Below are positions 37,641 to 48,383 of a stretch of 64,000 bases of DNA, piece after piece. The first letter of the stretch is position 1; each line of letters starts with the position of its first letter. Source of the DNA: Gammaproteobacteria bacterium. GTDB lineage: Bacteria; Pseudomonadota; Gammaproteobacteria; HK1. The stretch is taken from positions 1 through 64,000 of the forward strand of contig JAJDUQ010000052.1 of assembly GCA_022826505.1 (NCBI GenBank). The letters are read 5' to 3'. The notes beneath the pieces are model-generated. The model was not told where the DNA came from, made no database searches, and worked only from the letters and a program-made list of their open reading frames with translations. Made by a program: the position numbers and the translations under genes.

Positions 37641-38720
37641 ATGAGGCATTCCTCGACACCACGCATCGCGATGCATCGCAACAGGCTTGACGGCCCCTTC
37701 GCCTGGACCCGGCAGCGTTTCGAGACGACGGGTCGCTGGCGATTCGAATTGACGCGGACCGAAATCGACGACCTCGACCGGGCCGTTGACGCCGCACGCA
37801 CGGCAGGCCGAAGCCCTCGCGACCTCCGCCGCGAGGACTTCCCCCTCCCGGTGCTTGGCGAGAAGCTCGCCGCCATCGCCGACGAGATCGAGAATGGATG
37901 CGGGGTCGCCCGTGTATTCGGACTGCCCATCGAGCGCTACGACGAGACGTCGGTGGAACTGCTGTGGATGGGAATCGGCCGACACCTCGGAGCGTTGCGC
38001 AACCAGGACCCGCACGGGCAAATCATCAGGCGCATCGTCGACGAAGGTCCGGATCGGGGAGAACGCTACGGCCGGATCGACGATAACGGCCGACCGTTTC
38101 TCTCCAGCCGGGCCAGGGTCGCCTCCGCCGGGGCGTTGCGCTGGCACACGGACCGCGTGGACGTGGTCGCTCTGCTCTGCGTACGCCCGGCGATGCGCGG
38201 CGGGGTGAGCCGCCTGGCAAGCTCGGTGGAGGTGCGCAACACCATCGCGGCACGGCGACCGGATCTCCACGACGTCCTGTGCAACGACATCTACCGATAA
38301 CGGCTCGGGGAGGAGACGGGCGGCGACCGCCTGGCCTATCCGTTGCCGGTTTTCGGCATCCGGGACGGAAAGTTCACCAGCCACTACTCGCGCACCTACG
38401 TCGAGGCGGCCCAGCTCAACCCGGACGTGCCGAAGATGTCGGATGCGCAGTGGGAAGCACTCGACCTGCTCGCCGATGTCTGCCAGGAGCTGCACACCGC
38501 CCATGATTTCGAGCCCGGGGAGATGCAGATACTCAACAACCACGTCGTCTATCACGCCCGTGACGCCTACGAGGACGCGGAGCACGCCGAAGGAAAGCGG
38601 CTGCTCTACCGCCTGTGGATCTGCCCTGCGGTCAACCGGGCTCTGCCGCACGGGCACGAGGTGCTGTGGGGGAACATCGACGCGAATTCGTTGCGCGGCG
38701 GGATCGAATTCAGCGGGTGA
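37641..38720 (+). pseudogene. TauD/TfdA-like dioxygenase interrupted by one in-frame TAA
   Basis: ORF ends NDIYR-TAA at 38298-38300; same frame continues RLGEETGGDRLAYPLPVFGIRDGKFTSHYSRTYVE...VYHARDAYEDAE. Confidence 0.7.
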
Positions 38721-38954
38721 CGGCCAGGGGACCCACCCCCGGGCGAAAAACCTGCCGTTTCCCGGGGAGAGCTTCGCATTGGGCAACGTCGAGGTCGCGG
38801 GCGATTGATCGCCTCGACCTTCGTCAATGCTCTGCGGGTCCGCCGTCGCCAGAACGTGATGCCGCGGTCCGCTTGCGCGCCCCTCCGAGAGCCGTCGCCA
38901 CGAGACTTCACGCAGCACGGCCCCGGAGCCGCCTGAGCAAACCGGCCTCGGGAT

Positions 38955-41057
38955 TCAGCGCAGCGGACTCAACTCGGTGATCTCCCGCCGGAAGGGCACT
39001 TCGTCCCCGGTGTCCGGCGCACCATCCAACTCCTCTGCGTAGCGGCGTCCTGCGTACACCGCGTGGGCGATGGTCGCCGGCGCGAGTGCATCGCCAATCG
39101 TGACCACCGACTCGATACGCGCATCGTGCCATTCGGCGGCACGTGCATCGAGGTCGTGGGCCAAGCGATCTTCGGGTTCGCGCGACGTGACCAGCATCAC
39201 CGCGTCCGCCTCCACCTCTTCGGTTCGGCCAGTGAACACGCAGGACGCGGAGATCACACCATCGGCAACCGATTCAAGGTTGGCGAACGGATGAATCCGC
39301 ACTCCCTTCTCGAGCAGCCGCGCCTGGATGCGGTGCTGCTCCATCGTGTTGCGGGTCCAGGTCGACACCTCGGGGGCCGGGGTCAGGTAGTAGGTCTCGC
39401 AGCCCATGTCGGCGAGCACCTCGGCCATCAGCCCCCCCATGTAGTAGTTGTCGTCGTCCCAGACCACCACTCGCCGCCCCCCCGGGAGGGTCGTTCCGTC
39501 CATCACGTCGTCGGGAGACAGCACGCGGGCGCCGGTCGCAATCGGCATGGGCCGCGTCCAGTGATGCCCGATACCGTCTCGCCGCCAGCGCGATCCTGTA
39601 GCGACGACGACCCGCGGGAAGCCGAACTCCAGCACGGACTCCGCGTCCAGCTCCGAGTCGAAGTAGATTCGCACGTTCGCAAGCTGGTGAAGCTGCTGTT
39701 CCCGGTGGTCGCGTACCCGCGCCCAGGCGGAGAGTCCCGGCAGACGGCATTCCCGAACCACTCTGCCGCCGAGCTCGGTGCCCTTCTCCGCCAACGTCAC
39801 GTCGTAGCCGCGCTTGCCGAGTGCCAGCGCCGCCTCCAGCCCGGCGGGACCGGCGCCGACGATCAGCACGGACTTGTTCGATGCCTTCGGCCGGATGCGC
39901 TCGGGATGCCATCCCTTGCGCCATTCCTCCCCCATCGTGGGGTTCTGCGTGCATCGGATCGGCGACATGGTGAAGTCGCCCGAGACGCAGATGTTGCAGC
40001 CGATGCACTCGCGGATGTCCTCCGGGCGGCCTTGTTCGATCTTCCGGGGCAGGAACGGATCGGCGATCGATGGGCGCGCGCATCCGATCAGGTCGACCAG
40101 ACCCTTCCGGATGACCGACACCATTCTGTCGGGGGACGTGTATCGCCCCACCGCGACCACCGGTTTCGTGGTCAGCTTTCTGACGCCCTCGATGAACGGC
40201 TCGTGCCCGCCCTCGGGTCCGAAGCGCGAGGTGACCGAGTCGTTCTCCCAGGCCGCCAGCACCAGATCCCACAGGTCGGGAAGCTCGGCGAGCAACCCGA
40301 TCGCGTCTTCGGCCTCGGATTTTTCCAGTCCGTCCGCACCCAGAAATTCGTCCATCGAGATACGGCACGGCACCGCGCAGGTGTCGCCAACCGCCTCGCG
40401 GGTGTCGATCAGAATCTCCTTCAGGAGGCGGACCCGATTCTCGAGCGAGCCGCCGTACTCGTCGGTTCGCCGGTTGTAGTGGCGAGACAGGAAGTGATGC
40501 AGAAAGGTCAGGGAGTGGCCGGCGTAGACGTAGACGAGGTCGAATCCGGCGCGGCGCGCACGCACCGCCGCCGCGCGGTGCCAGCGCCGAAGATCGCGGA
40601 TGTCGCGACGGGTCATGGCCCGCGCCTGAACCGGATCGTAGGTGAAGGTCATCACCGGGAGGGCGGACGGCCCCATCGGCACCTCGCGGCTGTAGAAGTT
40701 CGGCCCGTTCACCCCGTTGTAGGCAAGCTCGATTCCTGCCAGCGACCCGAACTCGTGAATCCGATCCGCCATCCGGGCCAGCATCGGGATGTCCCGGTCG
40801 TCCCAGAGCCGCAGCTCGATGAACGGCGTGATGTCCGAGGTATGGTGGAACTCGACCTGTTCGGTGCACACCACCGCCCAGCCGCCTTCCGCCTTCACGC
40901 CGCGCATCCATGCGAGCGCGGTGGGGTCTCGATAGCCCATGCCGTTGCAGTGAGGGACCTGGTAGAAGCGGTTCCTCGCCGTGACCGGCCCGATGGGGAC
41001 GGGCTCGAACAGGATGTCGTAGCGGGGATCACGTCTTGAATCTCGGGACATCGTCAA
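38955..41057 (-). CDS. trimethylamine-dehydrogenase-like FMN/4Fe-4S/FAD oxidoreductase
   Basis: OYE-type barrel, CIGCNICVSGDFTMSPIRCTQNP cluster motif, VLIVGAGPAGLEAA. Confidence 0.88.
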   Translation of the reverse strand: MTMSRDSRRDPRYDILFEPVPIGPVTARNRFYQVPHCNGMGYRDPTALAWMRGVKAEGGWAVVCTEQVEFHHTSDITPFIELRLWDDRDIPMLARMADRIHEFGSLAGIELAYNGVNGPNFYSREVPMGPSALPVMTFTYDPVQARAMTRRDIRDLRRWHRAAAVRARRAGFDLVYVYAGHSLTFLHHFLSRHYNRRTDEYGGSLENRVRLLKEILIDTREAVGDTCAVPCRISMDEFLGADGLEKSEAEDAIGLLAELPDLWDLVLAAWENDSVTSRFGPEGGHEPFIEGVRKLTTKPVVAVGRYTSPDRMVSVIRKGLVDLIGCARPSIADPFLPRKIEQGRPEDIRECIGCNICVSGDFTMSPIRCTQNPTMGEEWRKGWHPERIRPKASNKSVLIVGAGPAGLEAALALGKRGYDVTLAEKGTELGGRVVRECRLPGLSAWARVRDHREQQLHQLANVRIYFDSELDAESVLEFGFPRVVVATGSRWRRDGIGHHWTRPMPIATGARVLSPDDVMDGTTLPGGRRVVVWDDDNYYMGGLMAEVLADMGCETYYLTPAPEVSTWTRNTMEQHRIQARLLEKGVRIHPFANLESVADGVISASCVFTGRTEEVEADAVMLVTSREPEDRLAHDLDARAAEWHDARIESVVTIGDALAPATIAHAVYAGRRYAEELDGAPDTGDEVPFRREITELSPLR

Positions 41058-41102
41058 GCCTCCACGCGCCGAAGAAGGTCAGATCGGACCAATGGATCGT
41101 GC

Positions 41103-41687
41103 CTATTTCGACCAGGCTCTCTCAAACGGAAAGACTTCGAAGATCGAATCGGCAAGTGCGTAGACTTCCTGATAGTCATATCTTCTTCCCAACCTGGGTG
41201 TCCAATAACGCCCGTGCGCCAGCCAGTGTCTGTATTTGAAAGCACCGATCAGTTCCGAAACGATCGACCGCAACTCGGGATATTCTTGCTTCCACCTTGG
41301 CAGGATATCGTCCTCGAGCGATACGCGTGCTCCCTCCTTCGTGTACAGTCGTCTGAGAACTCTCGACAATCCATCCCGTTTTCTTGCTTGACTGCGTTGA
41401 ATGAAATCGATGCGGAAGGCAGCCTCCAGTGCTGCCAGAATATTCATGGATGAATTGCGTTCGTTTTCGTCGAGAATCTCGACCATTTCCTCTTCGACTT
41501 CTTCGAGTGTGTATCCGGAGAAACGAGTATTCAGACGGGCGTTTTTTCGAGAAAAGTAAAGCCTTACTGCCAATTCGACATCACGATGATGTCGGTCGAT
41601 ATCGGCAAGTGCGAGATGATCTCCGGAAAAGCTGAATCGTAGACGTTTACGTGATCGTACAGAAATCGTCCCTCTGTCTCTAACCAT
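41103..41687 (-). CDS. HEPN-domain-like protein
   Basis: RHWLAHGRYW (R-X4-H motif) in a C-terminal helical region; overlaps upstream gene. Confidence 0.6.
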   Translation of the reverse strand: MVRDRGTISVRSRKRLRFSFSGDHLALADIDRHHRDVELAVRLYFSRKNARLNTRFSGYTLEEVEEEMVEILDENERNSSMNILAALEAAFRIDFIQRSQARKRDGLSRVLRRLYTKEGARVSLEDDILPRWKQEYPELRSIVSELIGAFKYRHWLAHGRYWTPRLGRRYDYQEVYALADSIFEVFPFERAWSK

Positions 41688-42222
41688 TGACTACTTCCAT
41701 GACTGCCGTCTGGAATGTCTCCTCCTGAAATTCTATATATCTAATGTTCGGTGGGGGTGTCGATATCTTCCATGTCCACTCGGTAGTCGTGTGTTCCGGT
41801 TCGTGATGTGCCGGATCGTCATCTTCATTCCGAATTCGGACACGAACGTCAGGGGCGGAGGAATTTGCCGGGACGAGGACAAATCTCACGGTACCACTTG
41901 GTCCGTTCATATCGACCCGGCCCTTGGCACCAAACAAGTTCGTGCCGATAGGATCGAAATTTACTGCGGCGTTTCCGATAGTTACCTTGAGTGCCTCGAC
42001 TTCGTATCTGCCTATGTATCGTTCGTGAATGCGTTTCGTCACAAATTCGGTCCTCACTTTTTTCTGATCAACGTAGATTTTCAAAAAATCCAAAACCTTG
42101 TTGTTGAATTGATCGAGACGACCCCTCCATTCTTCAAGCTCTCTCGCCCAATCAATCGAGCGTTCAGTCTCCTTCGCCGCCTGGTGCTGACGATTCACGA
42201 AGTCTTCGAAGGATGTAGCCAT
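41680..42222 (-). CDS. uncharacterised partner of the HEPN protein
   Basis: 180-aa ORF, 8-nt overlap with the HEPN gene, locally low GC. Confidence 0.65.
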   Translation of the reverse strand: MATSFEDFVNRQHQAAKETERSIDWARELEEWRGRLDQFNNKVLDFLKIYVDQKKVRTEFVTKRIHERYIGRYEVEALKVTIGNAAVNFDPIGTNLFGAKGRVDMNGPSGTVRFVLVPANSSAPDVRVRIRNEDDDPAHHEPEHTTTEWTWKISTPPPNIRYIEFQEETFQTAVMEVVNG

Positions 42223-42271
42223 GAATGTCTCCGGATGATGCGTCCTCGATGGGAATCATCGACGCAGGGAG

Positions 42272-42520
42272 TTACCGGTCAAATGCATCGTCAAGATATT
42301 GGTCATGCGCCTCGGCGAGATCGGAGTTTCCCGAGCGAAACCGTCCCTCGAGATCGCGGAGACGGCCGGCAGACCGGTAGACGTCCGGGACGCTGCATCG
42401 CGCCGCGCACTCGATGTCGGATTCGGGCATCGACTCGTTCGCCAAGCGTTCGACCGTTAGCTCCGAGTTCTCGATCGCTTGCGCCGGCGCTTCAGTGATC
42501 TCGATTCGAGTTCGCATCAT
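42272..42520 (-). CDS. small hypothetical protein
   Basis: MMRTRIEITEAPAQAIENSELTVERLANESMPESDIE...; 82 aa. Confidence 0.4.
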   Translation of the reverse strand: MMRTRIEITEAPAQAIENSELTVERLANESMPESDIECAARCSVPDVYRSAGRLRDLEGRFRSGNSDLAEAHDQYLDDAFDR

Positions 42521-42563
42521 GCTGGTATGGTAACGCAATGTGAGCGAGTCCCCGCGCCGTCGT

Positions 42564-43439
42564 CTATCCTTCGTACCCCAGGCTACGGCCCAGATCCGCC
42601 GCGGCCTCGGACAGCCTTTCCCTGATTCTCGCCTGGGCCACGCGGTGGAATCGGTCCGCCAGGCCGGTAATGCCGACGGAATAGAGGACGTGTCCGTCAT
42701 CGGCCGGAACCGGATGCCCGTAGCTCAGCACACCTGCGTCGAGTTCGTTCTCGCACACCGCCATCCCGGCATCGCGAATTCGCGCCATCTCCAGGCGAAT
42801 TTCGGCTTCGTCGACCTTGGTCCGGCTGGTGTAGCGGACCCGGGGCCGGGCCAGGTAGCTGGCGATGAAGTGCTCGTCCTGGAAGGCCAGGATCGCCTTG
42901 CCGGAGGCCGCCGCATGCAGCGGCAACCGGCGGCCCGGCTGGACGAAGGCCCGATCGGATCCCAAGGGCCGCTTCATCAACACCGATTCGGCGCGGTCAC
43001 CGTTCAAACGCGCCAGGTGGGCGGTCTCGCCGAACTCCTCTACCAGTCGATTCAGAATCGACTGGGCTCTCTCGGAGTACTCCGCCACGTCCATGGTCAG
43101 GTGAAGGAGTGTCCTCAACCTGGGGCCGGGCACGTACCTCTTGGAACCGGCGCGGGTGCGCAGCAGATCGAGATCCGCGAGTCCGCGAAGCAGGCGGTGC
43201 ACCGTCCCGGCCTGCAGGTCCAGCTCCTGAGCGATCTCGGTGAGCGTCAGGCCGGTCCGCGCGGCGGCGACCGACTCGAGAATCCTGATGTATCTTCCCA
43301 GCGGGCTGTCATTTCGCTCGGAGCGAGGAGCCCCGTTGTCCACGCTCGACTCCGACGAGCGATGTCGTCCTCGATGCGGCACGCCCGAATTCGTGCGGTG
43401 CGCCAGCGCTCGATGACGCTTGCCCGCAGTGCGCGTCAT
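42564..43439 (-). CDS. IclR-family transcriptional regulator
   Basis: TLTEIAQELDLQAGTVHRLLRGLADLDLL HTH; ASGKAILAF effector domain. Confidence 0.9.
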   Translation of the reverse strand: MTRTAGKRHRALAHRTNSGVPHRGRHRSSESSVDNGAPRSERNDSPLGRYIRILESVAAARTGLTLTEIAQELDLQAGTVHRLLRGLADLDLLRTRAGSKRYVPGPRLRTLLHLTMDVAEYSERAQSILNRLVEEFGETAHLARLNGDRAESVLMKRPLGSDRAFVQPGRRLPLHAAASGKAILAFQDEHFIASYLARPRVRYTSRTKVDEAEIRLEMARIRDAGMAVCENELDAGVLSYGHPVPADDGHVLYSVGITGLADRFHRVAQARIRERLSEAAADLGRSLGYEG

Positions 43440-43575
43440 GGACCCGAATTGCCGTGGGCGACGCGGGCCGCGGCAGCAGGTGCGGTGCGGCAATGCGGCC
43501 GTCCACGTACAGGACCGAACGTGGCCCCCGCCGACACGTGTCCGGTGGCCGAATTCGTGCCGGCGGCGACCCCGC

Positions 43576-45918
43576 TCACGCTCGTGTCCGGGTCCCGTCA
43601 GGTTTGTCCTGACGTTTCAGCGCCTTGACGACACGTTCCGGGGTGATGGGCATCTCGAACACGCGCACCCCGATCGCGTCGGCGACGGCGTTGGCGATGG
43701 CCGGTGCAACCGGAGTCATGGCCGGCTCGCCGATGCCCTTGGCGCCGTACGGACCGACCCCGCTGCGCGATTCCAGGATGATGCACTCGACCTTGGGCAT
43801 ATCCATTGCGGTCGGCATCAGGTACTCACTGAACGAAGGGGTGGTCAGCCGCCCCTCGTCGTAGAGCATCTCCTCGCTGAGCGCATACCCCTGCCCGTTC
43901 TGGGCGCCGCCCTGAATCTGACCCTCGACCGCGGCCGGATTGATGCACTGGCCGACGTCGTGCGCCGCCACGCTCTTCAGCACCTCGACCTCGCCGGTGT
44001 CCGTGTCCACCGACACCTCGACCGCGTGCGCGCCGTAGGCGTAGTCCGGATGGGCCTGTCCCTGGCCGGTCTCCGGATCGAGGACATCGGTGAACGGAGC
44101 ACGGAACATCGAGAGCTCGGAGCGGTGGATGCCTTCGGCGCCGCAGATGCGGACCAGATCGACCATGGACAACGACTTGTCGGGGTTGTCCACCACGAAG
44201 ACTGCGTTGTCGCCCATGTCGACCGCGTCGGGCTCCACGCCGAACTGCTTCGCGGCGCGTTCCACGAGACGTGCCCGGAGCGCCTCGGCCGCCTGCTTCA
44301 CCGCGTTCCCGGTCATGTACAAGGCCCGGGTCGCGGTGGTGGTGCCCGCGAGCGGGGTCACCGCGGAGTCGCTGTTGTAGACGACGACGTTGTCCAGGGT
44401 GACGCCGAGAACCTCCACCGCGATTTGGCCGAGGGCCGAAATCTGCCCCGCGCCGATGTCGGTAACGCCGGACCGCACCACTACGGTACCGTCCATCTCC
44501 ACTCCAACCCAGGCTTCGGACGTGTCGTGCAGGAAGGTGAGTCGGCCGTAGCTCTGCTGGTAGCAGGCGATGCCGCGGCCCACCCGGATCGGGCCTTCGC
44601 ACGGGGTGGCCTCGCCGAGCGCGGCCCAGGCCCTTTCGGCGCACTGGTCGGTCCAGATTGCGCTGGGCGGAACGAATCCGGTCGACATCGGCTCACCGGT
44701 CCTCAAGAAGTTGCGCCGTCGAAACTCCATGCGGTCCATCCCGAGGACCTTCGCCACCTCGTCCATCTGCTGCTCGTAGGCGGCGCACGCCTGCAGGGCA
44801 CCGAATCCGCGAAAAGCGCTGGTGAACATGTTGTTGGTCGCCACCGCGCGGGCGAACACGTTGAGGTTGTCGACCCGATAGGGGCCGGGAGCGGCCACCA
44901 GCGCGTAGAGCAGGACGTACGGACTCAGAAACACGTAGGCCCCCGAGTCGGCCACCATCCGAACGTCGAGCGCGGTGATCCTGCCGTCGCTCGTGACCCC
45001 GGTGCGGTAGGTCAGGATGAAGGGGTGGCGCTTGCCGTGGCCGACGAACGAATCCTCGCGGGTGTACTCCAGGCGCACCGGCCGGCCGGTGCGCTTCGCG
45101 AGCAGGGCGAGATAGACCTCGACGGTAAGATCCTCCTTGCCCCCGAAGCCACCGCCCACGAGGGCGCCGCGGATACGGACCTTGTTGTGGGGCACTCCGA
45201 TGGCATCGGCGATGGGTCGGAAGTGCTCGATCACCTGGGTGGAGACTCGAATGTTGACCACTTCGTTCTCGTCCATCCACGCCAGCCCTACCTCTGGCTC
45301 GAGGAAGGCGTGCTCCTGGAACGGCGTGCGCCAGGTGTTCTCCACCACCACGTCGGCTTCGGCGAAGCCCGCCTCGATGTCGCCCTTCCTGATCCTGCGC
45401 TCCGCGACGATGTTGTCGGGTTCGGTCACCACGGGCGCGCCCGGCTTCATGGCCTCCAGCGGGTCGTAGACGCCGGGGATGGACTCCAGTTCGGCCTCCA
45501 CCAGCTCCATGGCGTGGTCCGCAACGTCGCGAGTCTCCGCCGCGATCAGCGCCAGCGGCTCGCCGAAGTACCGGACCCGCTCCCTGACCAGAATCTGCTG
45601 ATCGGTGTCCAGACGCTTCTGACCGGTCTGGCCGGGAATGTCGGTCGACGCGGTGCGATCGGGGAGGTCCTCGGCGGTCAGGACGCACGCGACCCCTTCC
45701 AGCGCCCGCGCTCTCGAGACGTCGAGCCTCACCAGCCGCGCACTCGCGACATCCGCGCGCACCACACGCATGTGCAGCATGCCCGGCATCACGTAGTCGC
45801 CGGCGTAGGGAGTCCGGCCGGTCACCTTGCCGGGCGCGTCGATTCGGGTCAGTGGTCGGCCGACCTGCCGGAACCGGATGTTGGGCCGGGCCTGCAATTC
45901 ACCGGTGGCGTCGGTCAT
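43576..45918 (-). CDS. molybdenum hydroxylase large (MoCo) subunit, xanthine/CO dehydrogenase family
   Basis: TPYAGDYVMPGMLHMRVVRAD, GGGFGGKEDL, TDIGAGQIS, YGAKGIGEPAMTPVAPAIANAV. Confidence 0.93.
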   Translation of the reverse strand: MTDATGELQARPNIRFRQVGRPLTRIDAPGKVTGRTPYAGDYVMPGMLHMRVVRADVASARLVRLDVSRARALEGVACVLTAEDLPDRTASTDIPGQTGQKRLDTDQQILVRERVRYFGEPLALIAAETRDVADHAMELVEAELESIPGVYDPLEAMKPGAPVVTEPDNIVAERRIRKGDIEAGFAEADVVVENTWRTPFQEHAFLEPEVGLAWMDENEVVNIRVSTQVIEHFRPIADAIGVPHNKVRIRGALVGGGFGGKEDLTVEVYLALLAKRTGRPVRLEYTREDSFVGHGKRHPFILTYRTGVTSDGRITALDVRMVADSGAYVFLSPYVLLYALVAAPGPYRVDNLNVFARAVATNNMFTSAFRGFGALQACAAYEQQMDEVAKVLGMDRMEFRRRNFLRTGEPMSTGFVPPSAIWTDQCAERAWAALGEATPCEGPIRVGRGIACYQQSYGRLTFLHDTSEAWVGVEMDGTVVVRSGVTDIGAGQISALGQIAVEVLGVTLDNVVVYNSDSAVTPLAGTTTATRALYMTGNAVKQAAEALRARLVERAAKQFGVEPDAVDMGDNAVFVVDNPDKSLSMVDLVRICGAEGIHRSELSMFRAPFTDVLDPETGQGQAHPDYAYGAHAVEVSVDTDTGEVEVLKSVAAHDVGQCINPAAVEGQIQGGAQNGQGYALSEEMLYDEGRLTTPSFSEYLMPTAMDMPKVECIILESRSGVGPYGAKGIGEPAMTPVAPAIANAVADAIGVRVFEMPITPERVVKALKRQDKPDGTRTRA

Positions 45919-46018
45919 CGTCGGTCCTCCCCTGCGCTGGTGCCGAACCTGGACCCGTGGGGGATCCGAATCTCCGGGGCATGGTCGCGGCCGCGACGCG
46001 GGCTCTCGCTCGTTCGGG

Positions 46019-46507
46019 TCATGGTCGGGCCCTCCCGGCGCGCATGATGGCCGCCGCCTCCTCCACCGCCTCGAACACCTTCGTGTACCCCGTGCAGCGG
46101 CAGAGGTTGCCGCTCAGGCCGAGGCGGATGTCATCCTCGGTGGGGTCCGGGTGGGCGTCGATGATCGCCTTCGCCGCGATGATGATGCCGGGGGTGCAGT
46201 AACCGCACTGGGCGGCGCCGCCGTCGGAGAATGTCTGCTGAACCGGATGCAGCGCATCCAGGTCGCCCAGACCGGAGACGGTCGTGATCTCGGCGCCTTC
46301 GACCGTCCAGGCGAGAGTCAGGCAGCTATCGACCGCCATCCCGTCGACAAGGACCGCACAGGCGCCGCAGTCGCCCTTCTCGCAGCCGCACTTGACCTCC
46401 ATGTGGCCGATCTGGCGCAGTGCCTCCAGGAGCGTGCGGTGGGCGGGAAAGCTGCCCGGCTCGTTGCGCCCGTTGACGCGAAGCGTGATGGTGCGTTCGG
46501 TGGACAT
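46019..46507 (-). CDS. molybdenum hydroxylase 2Fe-2S subunit
   Basis: CGCEKGDCGACAVLVDG; QCGYCTPGIIIAAKA; LSGNLCRCTGY. Confidence 0.95.
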   Translation of the reverse strand: MSTERTITLRVNGRNEPGSFPAHRTLLEALRQIGHMEVKCGCEKGDCGACAVLVDGMAVDSCLTLAWTVEGAEITTVSGLGDLDALHPVQQTFSDGGAAQCGYCTPGIIIAAKAIIDAHPDPTEDDIRLGLSGNLCRCTGYTKVFEAVEEAAAIMRAGRARP

Positions 46508-46524
46508 GGTTCTCGTCCTCTGTG

Positions 46525-47391
46525 TCAGTTGAGCCGGTCCCAGGCCTGCGACACCAGTCGCCGGGTCAGCGCCTCGACGGTGTGGAGGCGGTATTCGGCC
46601 GAGGCCCGCACGTCGTCGATGGGACTGGCCACGGCGGTGGCCGCTGCCGCGGCTTCGTCGATCAGCTCCGGTGTCAGTGCCCGTCCTTCCAGCACCGCTT
46701 CGGCCTTTCGGGCCCGCAGCACAAAGGGCGCGACCGCACCGAGCGCGATGCGCGCACGGGTGCAGACACCGCCGGATGCGGCCAGAGTCAGCGCCACGCC
46801 GGTGACGGTGATCGCGTCGCCCTTGCGGCGAGCGAGCTTGTAGAAGGTGTTGATCGACGGCTCGGGCAGGCGCGGCCAGGAGATGCGGGTGATCAGCTCG
46901 TCGGACCGGCGCACGTCGCGCTTGTAGGCGAGGAAGTACTCGTCGAGCGCCAGCGTTCGGGTGCCGGCCACGCTGGCCAGCGTGACGTCCGCGTCGAGCG
47001 AAAGCAGCGGCGGCACCAGGTCCGCGGCCGGGGAGCCGCAGGCGATGTTGCCGGCCACGGTCGCGGTGTTGCGCACCATCAGACCGGCGAACAGACGCGC
47101 GGAATCGACGAGCGACGGCGCCGCCACCGCGATTTCCGGCGACTCCAGCAGGTCCGTGACGGTGGTGCCCCCTCCAATCGAGATGCCTTCCCGGGTGAAC
47201 TCCATTCCCCGCAGCTCGCCGACGGCTCCGATTCCAACGATTCGGTCCGGACGTTCGCGCTTTGCGCGCATGTCGACGATGAGGTTCGTGCCCCCGGCGA
47301 TGGGAACCGTCTTCGACCCCTTGCCGGCGGCGAGGGCGTTCAGGGCGCCGGCCAGATCGCGGGGTATCTCCAGCTCGAACGGTGCGTACAT
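46525..47391 (-). CDS. molybdenum hydroxylase FAD-binding subunit
   Basis: PIAGGTNLIVDM, IGGGTTVTDL, ASVAGNIA-type NTATVAGNIACGSPAAD. Confidence 0.92.
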   Translation of the reverse strand: MYAPFELEIPRDLAGALNALAAGKGSKTVPIAGGTNLIVDMRAKRERPDRIVGIGAVGELRGMEFTREGISIGGGTTVTDLLESPEIAVAAPSLVDSARLFAGLMVRNTATVAGNIACGSPAADLVPPLLSLDADVTLASVAGTRTLALDEYFLAYKRDVRRSDELITRISWPRLPEPSINTFYKLARRKGDAITVTGVALTLAASGGVCTRARIALGAVAPFVLRARKAEAVLEGRALTPELIDEAAAAATAVASPIDDVRASAEYRLHTVEALTRRLVSQAWDRLN

Positions 47392-47425
47392 TGCTCGTCC
47401 TCCGAACTCCGGTGCGCCGGCCTGC

Positions 47426-48208
47426 TCACACGTCCCAGCCGCCGTCGACCGCGATGTGCTGGCCGGTGATCTGGCGACTGTCCTCGCTCGCGAGGAACAG
47501 CACCGCGTTGGCGATGTCCTGCGCGACGGTCACGCGCTTCAACGCCATGTCCTGCACGTATTCCTCGTAGACCTGGTCGGCGGTCCAGCCGCGTACCCTC
47601 GCCTTCTCCTCGCAGAGATTCTGCATGCGGGGGCCGTCGACGATGCCGGGACAAACCGCGTTGACGTTGATGCTGTGCGGCCCGAGCTCCAGGGCCACCG
47701 TGCGCGTGATGCCGCGCACCGCCCATTTCGAGGCACTGTAGGCGGTTCGCATGGGGTAGCCGCGCAGTCCCGAGGTGCCGCTGATATTGACGATCTTTCC
47801 TTCCTTCTGCGCGATCATGGTCGGTACCACGTACTTGATCGGCAGAAAGGTGCCGCGTTCGTTTGCGGTGACGACATGGTCGAAGTCGGAAACGTCGATG
47901 TCCTGCACCGGCGTCTCGATGGGACCGGTCACACCGGCGACGTTGACCAGGATGTCGATGCGCCCTTCGAAGACCTCCAGCGCCTTGTCGACCATCTCCC
48001 TGACCTCGTCGTCGTCGGTAACGTCGCAGCCGACGACCCACGACTCGCGCCCGATGGCCCGGACCTCGGCCGCAACCTCCACCAGCGGCGCGACGTCGCG
48101 GGCGGTCAGCACGATATCCGCGCCTTCGCGCGCCAGGGTCCTGGTAATCGCCGACCCCATGCCCTTCGCGGCGCCGGTGACAATCGCCTTCCTGCCTTCG
48201 AGCTTCAT
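47426..48208 (-). CDS. short-chain dehydrogenase/reductase
   Basis: VTGAAKGMGSAITR; NVAG; YSASKWAV. Confidence 0.9.
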   Translation of the reverse strand: MKLEGRKAIVTGAAKGMGSAITRTLAREGADIVLTARDVAPLVEVAAEVRAIGRESWVVGCDVTDDDEVREMVDKALEVFEGRIDILVNVAGVTGPIETPVQDIDVSDFDHVVTANERGTFLPIKYVVPTMIAQKEGKIVNISGTSGLRGYPMRTAYSASKWAVRGITRTVALELGPHSINVNAVCPGIVDGPRMQNLCEEKARVRGWTADQVYEEYVQDMALKRVTVAQDIANAVLFLASEDSRQITGQHIAVDGGWDV

Positions 48209-48383
48209 TGCATCGTTCCCCTTGTCCTCATGAATTTGCGGGTGAAACCAGGTCACGCGTCATCGCATTGCGGGCGGAACACCGGGCCGGGTATGGCGAG
48301 CGCGGGTGTCACCCACTCCCGAACATGGCGGGCCTGCGGACAGGACGCCCCCACCCCCGAGGATGCCGGCCAGCGATCGAGAT

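Noticed and set aside
39063-41039. 658-aa plus-strand ORF
   Set aside because: Antisense to the TMADH-like gene.
43420-46047. 875-aa plus-strand ORF
   Set aside because: Antisense to the molybdenum hydroxylase large subunit.
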